A stretch of DNA of 64,000 nt, from NCBI RefSeq assembly GCF_036250755.1, contig NZ_CP109583.1, forward strand, positions 930,001 to 994,000, given 5' to 3'. Made by a program: the position numbers and the translations under genes. The DNA is from Streptomyces uncialis (lineage in GTDB: Bacteria; Actinomycetota; Actinomycetes; Streptomycetales; Streptomycetaceae). Shown piece after piece: positions 7,385-14,931 of the stretch. Within the stretch, counting starts at the first letter, position 1. Every line of letters begins with the position of its first letter. The notes beneath the pieces are model-generated. The model ran no database searches, was not told the origin of the DNA, and worked only from the letters and a program-made list of their open reading frames with translations.

Positions 7385-8641
7385 TCACCAGGTGACGACG
7401 AGGGTCTTCGGGCCCCGGATGAAGCCCTTGCTCTGGAACGGCGTGTCCTGCGGGTCACCGGCCAGCCGCAGCTTCGGATAGCGGGCGAGCAGTGTGGAGA
7501 TCATGACCTCGGACTCCATCCGGGACAGCATCGCGCCCATGCAGTGGTGCGGTCCGTGCCCGAAGGACAGATGGGCGGTGCCCTGCCGGTCGAAGTCGAC
7601 CGTGTCGGGGTCCTCGAAGATCTCGGGGTCGCGGTTGGCCGCGAGGTACGAGGCGTAGACGGCCTCACCCGCGCGGATCTGCACCCCGCCGACCTCGACG
7701 TCCTCCGTGGCGATCCGGGGCAGGCCCACGCCGTTGCGGTGCGGGATGTGCCGGATCAGCTCGTCCACGGCCTGCGGCAGGATCTCCGGCTCCCGGCGCA
7801 GCCGTGCCGTCAGCTCCGGCTGGGTGAGAAGCATGAAGACCATGTTGGCGGTGTTGTAGCGGACCGCGTGGGCGCCGCTGACGAGGATCGCCGTCGCGAG
7901 GGAGACCGCCTCGTCCTCGGTGATGTCCCCGGCGTCCAGCGCCTCCGCGAGCGCCCCGGCGAGGTCGTCCGACGGCTGCCCCCGGCGGGAGCGCAGCAGG
8001 GAGACGATGAACTCCCGGACATGGGCCTTGGCCTCGTTGCCCGCCTTCGGGGTGGTCATCGACAGGATGATGTCGCCCCAGCCGAGCAGCCCGTCCCGTT
8101 CGGCGCGGGGCACCCCGAGCAGATCGCAGACCACGGCCAGCGGCATCGGCGCGTGCAGATGCTCGACCAGGTCGGCGGGGGAACCCTGGGCCTCCATCCG
8201 GTCGAGGAAGGTGTCGCACGTCTCCTGGGCGAGGGGCCGCAGCCGTTTCATGGCGTGCCCGGTGAACGCCTTCTGCACGCTCTTGCGCAGTCTGCTGTGG
8301 TACGGCGGGTCGGCGTAGTTGAGTCCGGCGGTCGACGCCACCCGGTGACCGGACATCCCCGTGACGGTGGTCTCCGCGAGGGCCGCCCGGCTGAAGCGGG
8401 GGTCGGAGGTGACGGTCTTGACGTCCTGGTAGCGGGTGACCAGCCAGGCCTCGTGCCGGTCCCCCGCGAAGGGCAGCGTGATCCGGGCGACCCGTTCGCC
8501 GTGCAGGACGTCGTACAGCAGCGGGTCGAAGGTGAGGGCGGGCAGGTCGTCCACGGGCCAGTCCCGTACCGGGTGGTCGGTGGCGGGGCCGTCCGACCCG
8601 GCGGGGGCGGCGGTCTGGGGGGTGCTGGGCCGGTACGTCAT
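7385..8641 (-). CDS. Cytochrome P450 with atypical I-helix
   Basis: 418 residues, full length. The haem loop FGHGPHHCMG (Cys367) and ExxR (ELIR, 294-297) are intact. The oxygen-activating I-helix is not: at about 252-263 it reads LVSGAHAVRYNT, where most bacterial P450s have (A/G)Gx(E/D)T. The acid-alcohol pair is thus replaced by His/Ala-Val-Arg. Such loss is known in P450s that couple aromatic rings or act without classical proton delivery (CYP121, StaP), so an oxidative cross-linking role is possible but inferred. No ferredoxin gene is nearby. The ATG has GGGAG ten bases upstream. A 114-base open frame (8638-8751) ends overlapping this ATG, but it has no aromatic residues and a weak start. 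Confidence 0.9.
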   Translation of the reverse strand: MTYRPSTPQTAAPAGSDGPATDHPVRDWPVDDLPALTFDPLLYDVLHGERVARITLPFAGDRHEAWLVTRYQDVKTVTSDPRFSRAALAETTVTGMSGHRVASTAGLNYADPPYHSRLRKSVQKAFTGHAMKRLRPLAQETCDTFLDRMEAQGSPADLVEHLHAPMPLAVVCDLLGVPRAERDGLLGWGDIILSMTTPKAGNEAKAHVREFIVSLLRSRRGQPSDDLAGALAEALDAGDITEDEAVSLATAILVSGAHAVRYNTANMVFMLLTQPELTARLRREPEILPQAVDELIRHIPHRNGVGLPRIATEDVEVGGVQIRAGEAVYASYLAANRDPEIFEDPDTVDFDRQGTAHLSFGHGPHHCMGAMLSRMESEVMISTLLARYPKLRLAGDPQDTPFQSKGFIRGPKTLVVTW

Positions 8642-8818
8642 CGCGGTCGTTCTCCCGGTGCTGGTGCCCGTGCGGGCCCGGCGGGCGGTTCGTCCGCGGC
8701 GCGCCTTCGTCCGGGCGGCGCCGTGGCCGCCGGGCCCCTGGTCCTCGCCATGTCTTCCCGGTCCGGCCCCGGTCCGACGCGGGTTGCGGCTGGGGCCGCC
8801 TGAACGGAGCAGGGCGCC

Positions 8819-9080
8819 TTTGCTTGCGCCTTTGGGGTCTGCCCGGGTGGGCGCGCTTGTTCCTGTGCCGTCGCTCGTCGTTTTCGCGCAGTTCCCCGCG
8901 GGTCGCCTTCGCTTGCGCTTCTGGGTCTGTCCGACTGGGCGCACTGCGTTCCTGTGCTGTCGTTCGTGGGTTTTGCGCAGTTCCCCGCGGGTCGCCCTTC
9001 GCTTGCGCTTTCGAGGTCTGTCCAGGTGGGCGCGGTTGTTCCTGTACCGTCGCTCGTCGTTTTTGCGCAGTTCCCCGCGC
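8819..9080. repeat. 90-bp tandem repeat, three copies, in a gene-free gap
   Basis: Three units begin at 8819, 8908 and 8998 with TT(T/C)GCTTGCGC. Each runs through GTTCCTGT and TCGTTTT(C/G)CGC-like sequence to end in CGCAGTTCCCCGCG. The period is 89-90 bases. The last copy ends in a 7-pair hairpin (GCGCCCC-TTT-GGGGCGC, 9077-9093). This is the left half of the 880-base gap (8642-9521) between the P450 and SsgA-like genes. I find no gene in that gap. Confidence 0.85.
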
Positions 9081-9283
9081 CCCTTTGGGGCGCATCCGGT
9101 CGGTTGTTCGGGTCGGTGCCGGTCGGGATTCTCCGTCCTCGCTCCAACGCGCTCGGTACGGACGTCCACTGGCCGTACTGATGGCGTCGGAGTCTGCGGG
9201 CAGAGATTCCCGCCCACCCCCTCCCGCAGCAGCGCGGGTCCGCGAGGAAGGTGGTTCCGCACACGAAGGACAACGGGAACGAG

Positions 9284-9457
9284 GCGCCCCCAAAGGGGCG
9301 CGGGGAACTGCGCAAAACGAGGACCGGCCCGCACCCGAAGAACGGCCGCAAGGGGGCAGCATCCAGGGGCGCGGGGAACTGCGCGAGCAACCAAGGGCCA
9401 CCCGCACCCGAACAGGAACCGTAAGAGGCGCGACCTCAGGGGCGCGGGGAACTGCGC
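9284..9457. repeat. Interspersed repeat cores, three copies, inverted relative to the 8819 array
   Basis: The core GGGGCGCGGGGAACTGCGC occurs exactly at 9295-9313, 9366-9384 and 9439-9457, spaced 71 and 73 bases. It is preceded at 9284 by GCGCCCC, which pairs with the first GGGGCGC. These are the reverse complement of the cores in the 8819-9080 array, so the gap is a large imperfect inverted structure around about 9190. The same family appears at 49974-50135 and 55468-55697. Confidence 0.85.
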
Positions 9458-9521
9458 ATCCAAGAACGACCCGCACGGGGACCAGTGCGCCCGGCACAGG
9501 GAACCCGGAGGCGTGACCGGG

Positions 9522-9935
9522 TCAGGTGGGGCCGAAGAGGGTGGACAGGTCTCGGTCCACCGCTTCGGTGAGGGGTTCCTGGCCCGCCGGGACCAGGGAG
9601 TACGTACGCAGGAGGAACCGGCGCAGTACGGGCTCGTCGAACTGGACGAGCGCCATGCCGCCGGCGGAATGCACCTCCAGGACGGTCCGGGCCCGACCGC
9701 AGGGCCAGACATGGACGTCACCGCACCCCGCGGGCACCCGCAGCCCGCGTTCCAGCAGCTCGCGACCGAAGACCCAGACGACCTCGGAGCCGTCGGCACC
9801 GACCTCCGCCGGGAACACCACCTGGACGGCCAGCGGGTCGTCCACCACGTAGCGCAGGGCGACGGTGATGCCGTGTTCCTGCCGTTCGGGGGTGATGAGC
9901 CGGGCCCTGGTCTGCTGTCGGAGGGTCACGGACAT
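9522..9935 (-). CDS. SsgA-like (SALP) sporulation/cell-division regulator
   Basis: 137 residues, the size of the SsgA-like family found only in sporulating actinomycetes. Visible family features are the N-terminal RLITPERQEHGITVALRY strand, DPLAVQVVFP, VWVFGRELLERGL, the GDVHVWPCGR turn and VQFDEPVLRRFL. These proteins localise septum-site and peptidoglycan enzymes during sporulation; which paralogue (SsgA to SsgG) cannot be decided here. GGGAGT lies seven bases before the ATG. It diverges from the PAS-PP2C phosphatase across a 397-base regulatory gap. Confidence 0.9.
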   Translation of the reverse strand: MSVTLRQQTRARLITPERQEHGITVALRYVVDDPLAVQVVFPAEVGADGSEVVWVFGRELLERGLRVPAGCGDVHVWPCGRARTVLEVHSAGGMALVQFDEPVLRRFLLRTYSLVPAGQEPLTEAVDRDLSTLFGPT

Positions 9936-10332
9936 GGTCGGACTCCCGTTCTGGTCGTGTGCTCGTCCGTTCGACCCGCTGGGGGTCCTGGTGTTCCGCG
10001 CCGCCTCCGCCTGGTCGGGTGATGTACGTCACATCAAGCTTAGGGCTCCGGCATTCCTCGTATAACGCCATGGATATGCCGCAATGCGGACGGAGTGGAT
10101 TCGCGCAGATGCGCGACGACCCCCCGTCACCAGGCGGGTACGCGGAGTGGGACACTGGCGGGACCCTCACGGCCGGACCTGGAACGGGGTCGTCCGGATC
10201 GCCTGAGGCATATGCCGTCCGCAACTCCCGTCCGGTTGTTGCCGAATGCCTTACGGCACCTGCCCCGCTGTGCGACAGTCGTCACGGTCCTTCCGCCAGT
10301 CCTGGCCGTACCGTTCCCTCTCGGAGTACGAC
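9936..10332. other. Divergent promoter region without a gene
   Basis: 397 bases between the SsgA-like and phosphatase starts. Small open frames here have poor codon bias and no ribosome site, so I see no gene. The stretch around 10030-10090 is noticeably richer in A/T than its surroundings and holds one clear palindrome (10020-10036). Confidence 0.6.
10020..10036. promoter_or_regulatory. Palindrome upstream of the SsgA-like gene
   Basis: TGATGTACGTCACATCA has perfect six-base arms (TGATGT/ACATCA) around five bases. It lies 85 bases upstream of the SsgA-like start. It does not fit the BldD consensus TNAC-N5-GTNA well. The binding protein is unknown. Confidence 0.45.
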
Positions 10333-11781
10333 ATGCCGCCCCACGTCTCCGCGGACCGCGCAGCGGACCCGCCGCCACCGCCGCGTGGCCCGGTCGAGTC
10401 GCTGATCACGCAGACCCGCCGACTACGGGGGGAGGTCGACGCGGTACGCCGCGAGACCCCCCCGGACGACACCGACGCCCAGGGCCGCTGGCAGCGTGCC
10501 CTGTGCGAACTGGCCCTGCACCAGCTGGACGACCTGGACGAGCATCTCGCCCAGCTCCGCGAAGGCCCCCCGGGCAGCGTCCCGCCGCCGCACGTCCCGC
10601 GCGGCCCCGTGATCCCGCCGCCCCTGGCCCGCCGCCAGGAACCCCGGCCGGGTTCGCTGCTCAGCCGGGTCGGCAGCGCCGAATGGGACCTCCTCACCGA
10701 CCAGGCCGTCTGGTCCGGCGAGCTGTACGCGATTCTCGGCCGGGACCCCGCGGGCGGCCCGCTCACCCTGGACGAACTGCCCTCGGTGGTGCATGTCGAG
10801 GACCAGCCGCTGCTCACCACGATGGTCACGGGCTGCCTCATCGACGGCAGGCCCATCGACGGCGAGTTCCGGGTGGCCCGCGCGGACGGCAGTCTGCGCA
10901 CCGTCCATATGATGGGCGAACCCGTCCTCGACGCGGACGGCAGCACCGCCGCGATGTGGGCCGTGCTGCGGGACGTCAGCGAACTGCGCCGCAGTGAACG
11001 GGCCGTACGCGACAACCATGAGGCCCTGCACCGCGAACGCCACCGCGAACAGGCCGAGCACCGGGTCGCCGTCGCCCTCCAGGAAGCCGTACTCCCCCCA
11101 TGGGGCGGGTCGTTGCGCTTCCCGCGGCGCGGTACGGGCGCCCTCGACCTCGCCGCGCGCTATCTGCCCTCCTCGACCAGCGCCCTCATCGGCGGCGACT
11201 GGTACGACGCGATGGAACTGCCCGGACCCGAGGTGCTGCTCAGCGTCGGCGACCTCACCGGGCACGGGGTGCCCGTCACCTCCGGGATGGCGCTGCTGCT
11301 CGGCGCCCTGCGCGGGATGGCCGTCTCCGGCACCGAACCGGCGCCGATCCTCGGCTGGCTCAACCAGCTCCTCGACGACTCCGTCCAGCCCTCCCTCGGC
11401 AGCGCGGTGGCCTGCCGCTACCGGCCCGCCACCCGCACCCTGGTGTGGGCGCAGGCCGGGCACCCCGCCCCGCTGCTGTTCCGCGACGGGACGGGGCACG
11501 CGCTGACCCCGCCGGGCGGCGTCCTCCTCGGCGCCACCACCGGAGCCGTCTACGAGCAGGCCGAGGAACGGCTCAGGCCCGGTGACCTGCTGCTGATGTA
11601 CACCGACGGACTGGTGCCGCGGCGCGCCGGGACCGCCGCCCAGCAGCGTCTCCTGGCGCTGGCACCCCGGTTCGCCGGGGCACGCACCGCCCAGGACTGC
11701 GTACGGACGGTCGTCGAGGAACTCGGCGGCAGGGAACGCGAGGACGACGCCTGTGTGCTGGTCGCGAGGGTCGTCGACTGA
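10333..11781 (+). CDS. PAS domain-PP2C (SpoIIE/RsbU-type) serine phosphatase
   Basis: 482 residues from ATG 10333, which has CGGAG about eight bases upstream; the frame is open further to 10246 but without a ribosome site. Order: a helical N-terminus (~20-90), a PAS-like sensor fold (~105-220; WSGELYAILGRD, then GEFRVARADGSLR), a linker helix with VALQEAVLP, then the PP2C/SpoIIE phosphatase (~270-480). Metal-binding motifs are IGGDWYDAM, LTGHGVP and the final EDDACVLVARV. Such proteins dephosphorylate anti-sigma-factor antagonists in stress and development signalling. No partner anti-sigma or antagonist gene is adjacent. It converges on the NsdA-like gene. Confidence 0.88.
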   Translation: MPPHVSADRAADPPPPPRGPVESLITQTRRLRGEVDAVRRETPPDDTDAQGRWQRALCELALHQLDDLDEHLAQLREGPPGSVPPPHVPRGPVIPPPLARRQEPRPGSLLSRVGSAEWDLLTDQAVWSGELYAILGRDPAGGPLTLDELPSVVHVEDQPLLTTMVTGCLIDGRPIDGEFRVARADGSLRTVHMMGEPVLDADGSTAAMWAVLRDVSELRRSERAVRDNHEALHRERHREQAEHRVAVALQEAVLPPWGGSLRFPRRGTGALDLAARYLPSSTSALIGGDWYDAMELPGPEVLLSVGDLTGHGVPVTSGMALLLGALRGMAVSGTEPAPILGWLNQLLDDSVQPSLGSAVACRYRPATRTLVWAQAGHPAPLLFRDGTGHALTPPGGVLLGATTGAVYEQAEERLRPGDLLLMYTDGLVPRRAGTAAQQRLLALAPRFAGARTAQDCVRTVVEELGGREREDDACVLVARVVD

Positions 11782-11787
11782 GCACAA

Positions 11788-11802
11788 GCGGGCAGCGCCC
11801 GC
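11788..11802. terminator. Short hairpin between converging genes
   Basis: GCGGGC-AGC-GCCCGC lies seven bases after the phosphatase stop and eight bases from the stop of the facing NsdA-like gene. It is short but well placed for bidirectional termination. Confidence 0.45.
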
Positions 11803-11809
11803 CGGGGGG

Positions 11810-13309
11810 TCACACCACGGCCGGACCGGCCCCCGGCTGCTTCTCGCGCGGCGGCGGCATCACCATCTTGATGTCCTCGCGCAGCTCCTCGATCCGGGGA
11901 TAGCCCGTGAACTGGCCGGTGAGCCGGTACATCTCCCGCAGCCGGTCCCAGGTGCGGTGGGAGGAGTTCGCCCCGATCGAGGACAGGGCGAGCCGCGCGT
12001 AGACGTCCGCCTGCTCCGGGTCGTCGGCGATGAAGCACGCCGAGGCCAGGGAGATGTGGTCGAAGATCTGCGACCGGTCGTGCCCGTCGCTGCGCAGCTT
12101 CAGGGCCTTCTTGGCATGGCGCTGCGCGGTGCGCGCGGCGGCCGGCTCGTGCTCCGCGAGGGTGCGGTAGGCGAGGGCCTGCATACCGTGCAGATCCGCC
12201 TCGTCGAACATCTGCATCCAGCTCGGCGGCGGCACATCGCCCTTGTCGGAGACGAACAGGTCCTCCGCGTGCCCGAGGGTGCGGCGCATGGCCTGGCCGC
12301 GTCCCATGGACGCCTGCGCCCAGGCCTCGATGGTGTAGAGCATGGCCCGGGTCCGGGGCAGCGTCTCGTCACCGGAGCCGGACTGGGCGAGTGTCATCAG
12401 GTCCAGGGCGTCGTCGGGCCGCCCCAGATGGACCATCTGACGGGCCGCCCTGGACAGCGCCTCGCTCGCGCGCGGCCGGTCACCGCCCTCGCGGGCCGCG
12501 TGCGCGGCGATGACGAAGTACTTCTGGGCGGTGGGTTCGAGGCCGACGTCGTGGGACATCCAGCCCGCGAGCACGGCGAGGTTGGCGGCGACGCCCCACA
12601 GCCGCCGCTGGAGGGGTTCGGGGTGCCGGTAGGTGAGCATCCCGCCCACCTCGTTGAGCTGGCCCACCACGGCCTTGCGCTGGAGTCCGCCGCCGCGCTG
12701 CGCGTCCCATTTGCGGAAGACCTCGACCGATGCCTCCAGGCCCTCGATCTCCTGCACCCCGATGGGGGCGGCCTCGTAGCGGTCGTATCCGGCGGGGTCG
12801 GCGTGGAGGGGGTCGAGGAGGCGGGGGGCGTCGGCCGCGAGGACCGGATCGGCGTGCAGCCAGTCGTGCATCGCACTGCTGAGTGCGGAGCCGGCGGCGA
12901 GCACGGCACCCGCGCCCACCAAGCCGCGTCGGTTGAGCATGAGATCCATTCCCGTGAATTCGGTGAGGACCGCCGCCGTCCGGTCGGGTGCCCAGGACAC
13001 TCCGTCGGGATGCTCCACGCTCCCGGCGTCGCGCCGCTTGCGCGGGCGCCCGTGCCGGACCAGAGCGAGATCCTCGATGGTCACGACACGGCCGAGCCGC
13101 TCGGTGAACAGCGCCGCCAGCACCCTCGGCACCGGATCGCGCGGAATCTCCCCCGCGTCGATCCAACGCCGCACCCGCGAGGTGTCGGTGGCCAGCTGCG
13201 GATGGCCCATGGCCGCCGCCTGCCGGTTCACCAGTCTCGCGAGTTCGCCCTTCGACCAGCCGGTCAGGCCGAACAGGTCGCAAAGGCGGGTGTTGGGTGG
13301 TCCGCTCAC
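11810..13309 (-). CDS. NsdA-like regulator (HTH plus TPR-type helical repeats)
   Basis: 499 residues from GTG 13309. The N-terminus (GWSKGELARLVNRQAAAMGH, then TDTSRVRRWIDAGEIPRDPVP) matches, as I recall it, the start of Streptomyces NsdA, a repressor of sporulation and antibiotic production, and looks like an XRE-type DNA-binding region. A long all-helical TPR-like region follows (about 170-480; for example ASEALSRAARQMVHLGRPDDALDLM). Length fits NsdA (about 500). Several Streptomyces carry paralogues, so this may be a family member and not the studied orthologue. It diverges from the phosphotransferase-like gene. Ribosome site weak (GGGGG six bases upstream). Confidence 0.75.
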   Translation of the reverse strand: MSGPPNTRLCDLFGLTGWSKGELARLVNRQAAAMGHPQLATDTSRVRRWIDAGEIPRDPVPRVLAALFTERLGRVVTIEDLALVRHGRPRKRRDAGSVEHPDGVSWAPDRTAAVLTEFTGMDLMLNRRGLVGAGAVLAAGSALSSAMHDWLHADPVLAADAPRLLDPLHADPAGYDRYEAAPIGVQEIEGLEASVEVFRKWDAQRGGGLQRKAVVGQLNEVGGMLTYRHPEPLQRRLWGVAANLAVLAGWMSHDVGLEPTAQKYFVIAAHAAREGGDRPRASEALSRAARQMVHLGRPDDALDLMTLAQSGSGDETLPRTRAMLYTIEAWAQASMGRGQAMRRTLGHAEDLFVSDKGDVPPPSWMQMFDEADLHGMQALAYRTLAEHEPAAARTAQRHAKKALKLRSDGHDRSQIFDHISLASACFIADDPEQADVYARLALSSIGANSSHRTWDRLREMYRLTGQFTGYPRIEELREDIKMVMPPPREKQPGAGPAVV

Positions 13310-13552
13310 GTCAAGCCCCCAGGTTCTCGGCTGGCCTGACAGTATCTCCGGCCACCCCCGTGGCAGATGCTGAGCGACTATTCGCCAGGGTTCGCCAGGG
13401 TGCGCCACATGGTGTGCCACCACGTCGTGGGTGTCAGGTAGGAAAGCGCCACCCCGGCCCGGCGGCCGAAGGAGCACTCCCCAGGGTGCCCGTCGGCCGC
13501 CGGCCGGGAGGCGCAGGCAATCCGTCGGCACACGAAGGGATCTGTTTCGCCC

Positions 13553-14740
13553 ATGTACGCAGCGTCGTCCTCCGTGTCCGCTCCCCCCCGGCCCCAGCAC
13601 AACCCCCTCACCCGCGCAGTCCCGCCGCCCGGCAGGACCCGTGAGGTACCCCCGCAGCCCGGCGCCGGTCCCTATCTGGACCCCACGCGCTCGGCGCTCG
13701 GGGGCCGGCCCCGGCGGGTGGCAGGACTCGGCACAGGACCGCTCAGCGGACGACTCGACCTCTCCGGGCCCCAGGGCGCGCAGCTGCGCACGGCCATCGG
13801 CTCCGTGCACCGGATCTGCCCGGAGTTCAGCCCGGTGCAGGTGCTGCGGCGCAGCGGCCGTTCCGTGCTGCTCGTCGGTACGACGGGACGCGGCACGGCG
13901 GTCGCCAAGTGCCTGCTGGACCAGTCGCCGGCGTGGGCGGAGCGGAGCAGGCACGAAATAGCGGTGTACCGCACGTTCGTCCGGCACCGGCCGCCTGTGC
14001 GGGTGCCGAGACTGATCGCGGCGGACCCGGACAACTGCACCCTGGTCATCGAGCGGATGCCCGGCCGCCCGGCGGCCCTGCAACGGCATCCGGTCCAGGC
14101 ACCGCCCCGGGCGGACATCCGCGCCGCGCTCGGGGCGGTGTGCAGGCTCAACCAGTGGCAGCCGCCGGAGGGTGCCTTCGGCAGGCCGCTGGACTACGGC
14201 ACCAGGATCAACCGGTACCACGAGCTGGGCCTGCTGACAGATCGTGACCTGGGCGATCTCCAGAAGCTGCTGCACGGGATCGCGCAGGTGGCCCAGAACA
14301 CCGGGCGGCAGAGCATGCTCCAGTTCTGCCACGGCGACGCGCTCCTGTCGAACATGCTGCTGTCCCCGGCGGGGCCGGTACTGGTGGACTGGGAGCACGC
14401 GGGCTGGTACCTGCCGGGCTACGACCTGGCGACGCTGTGGGCGGTCCTCGGTGACGCGCCGATGGCCCGTCGTCAGATCATCGCCCTCGCCCACGCGGCG
14501 GGCACGGCGTCCCGGGACGCGTTCCTGGTCAATCTGATGCTGGTGCTGACCCGGGAGATCAGGATGTACGAGACGGCCGTGCAGCGTTCGATGCACGAGG
14601 GGCCGCCGCCGATGGCCCAGGGGCACGGCCAACCGGGTGCCCTCCCGTCGGGTGAGGAACAGCGGCTGCTGCTGAGGCGGCTGCACGACGACTGCCAGAT
14701 GGTCCGCCGGGCCGTCCGCGCGGCCGTCGGCACCCGCTGA
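13553..14740 (+). CDS. Aminoglycoside phosphotransferase (APH)-family kinase
   Basis: 395 residues. After a disordered N-terminus (~60 residues), the APH fold follows. VAKCLL holds the ATP lysine, [13 protein letters not shown] (about 255) is the catalytic HGD..N loop, and [10 protein letters not shown] is the metal-binding DW(E) motif. APH proteins phosphorylate small hydroxylated molecules such as antibiotics, choline or homoserine; the substrate here is unknown. The N-terminal extension is longer than in resistance enzymes, which argues against a simple resistance gene. It diverges from the NsdA-like regulator, and a strong hairpin follows the stop. Confidence 0.82.
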   Translation: MYAASSSVSAPPRPQHNPLTRAVPPPGRTREVPPQPGAGPYLDPTRSALGGRPRRVAGLGTGPLSGRLDLSGPQGAQLRTAIGSVHRICPEFSPVQVLRRSGRSVLLVGTTGRGTAVAKCLLDQSPAWAERSRHEIAVYRTFVRHRPPVRVPRLIAADPDNCTLVIERMPGRPAALQRHPVQAPPRADIRAALGAVCRLNQWQPPEGAFGRPLDYGTRINRYHELGLLTDRDLGDLQKLLHGIAQVAQNTGRQSMLQFCHGDALLSNMLLSPAGPVLVDWEHAGWYLPGYDLATLWAVLGDAPMARRQIIALAHAAGTASRDAFLVNLMLVLTREIRMYETAVQRSMHEGPPPMAQGHGQPGALPSGEEQRLLLRRLHDDCQMVRRAVRAAVGTR

Positions 14741-14763
14741 CCGGCGGGCGCGCCGCCCGCCGG
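14741..14763 (+). terminator. Hairpin terminator after the APH-like gene
   Basis: CCGGCGGGCG-CGC-CGCCCGCCGG, a perfect 10-pair stem with a 3-base loop, begins immediately after the TGA at 14738-14740. Confidence 0.75.
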
Positions 14764-14931
14764 GGCGGTGACCGGCACGAAGGTCCGCGGAGCACCCTCG
14801 TCATGGGGGCGTTCCGCGGGCCTTCGGGCGTTCCCGGGCCCGGCGCCGGGAAGTGTGACGGTCCGTCGGCGAGCGGGTACGGGTGATGCGGTCCGCCCCG
14901 GCGCCCCCGCGCCCGACCCCGGAGGTACGTC

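Noticed and set aside
8638-8751. A 37-residue open frame ending with an ATGA overlap on the P450 start, as a possible RiPP precursor
   Set aside because: It has no aromatic residues for a cross-linking P450, a weak ribosome site and the composition of random GC-rich sequence.
8819-9457. CRISPR array
   Set aside because: The between-core sequences are themselves repeats, the cores are palindromic GC-rich elements and no cas gene is present.
8642-9521. Long open frames across the gap next to the P450, including a frame extending the P450 by almost 400 residues
   Set aside because: They run through tandem repeats, give low-complexity Arg/Pro/Gly protein, and the P450 has its own ATG and ribosome site.
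13553-14740. Aminoglycoside resistance gene
   Set aside because: Only the APH fold is supported; the long N-terminal extension and isolated position do not indicate a resistance enzyme.
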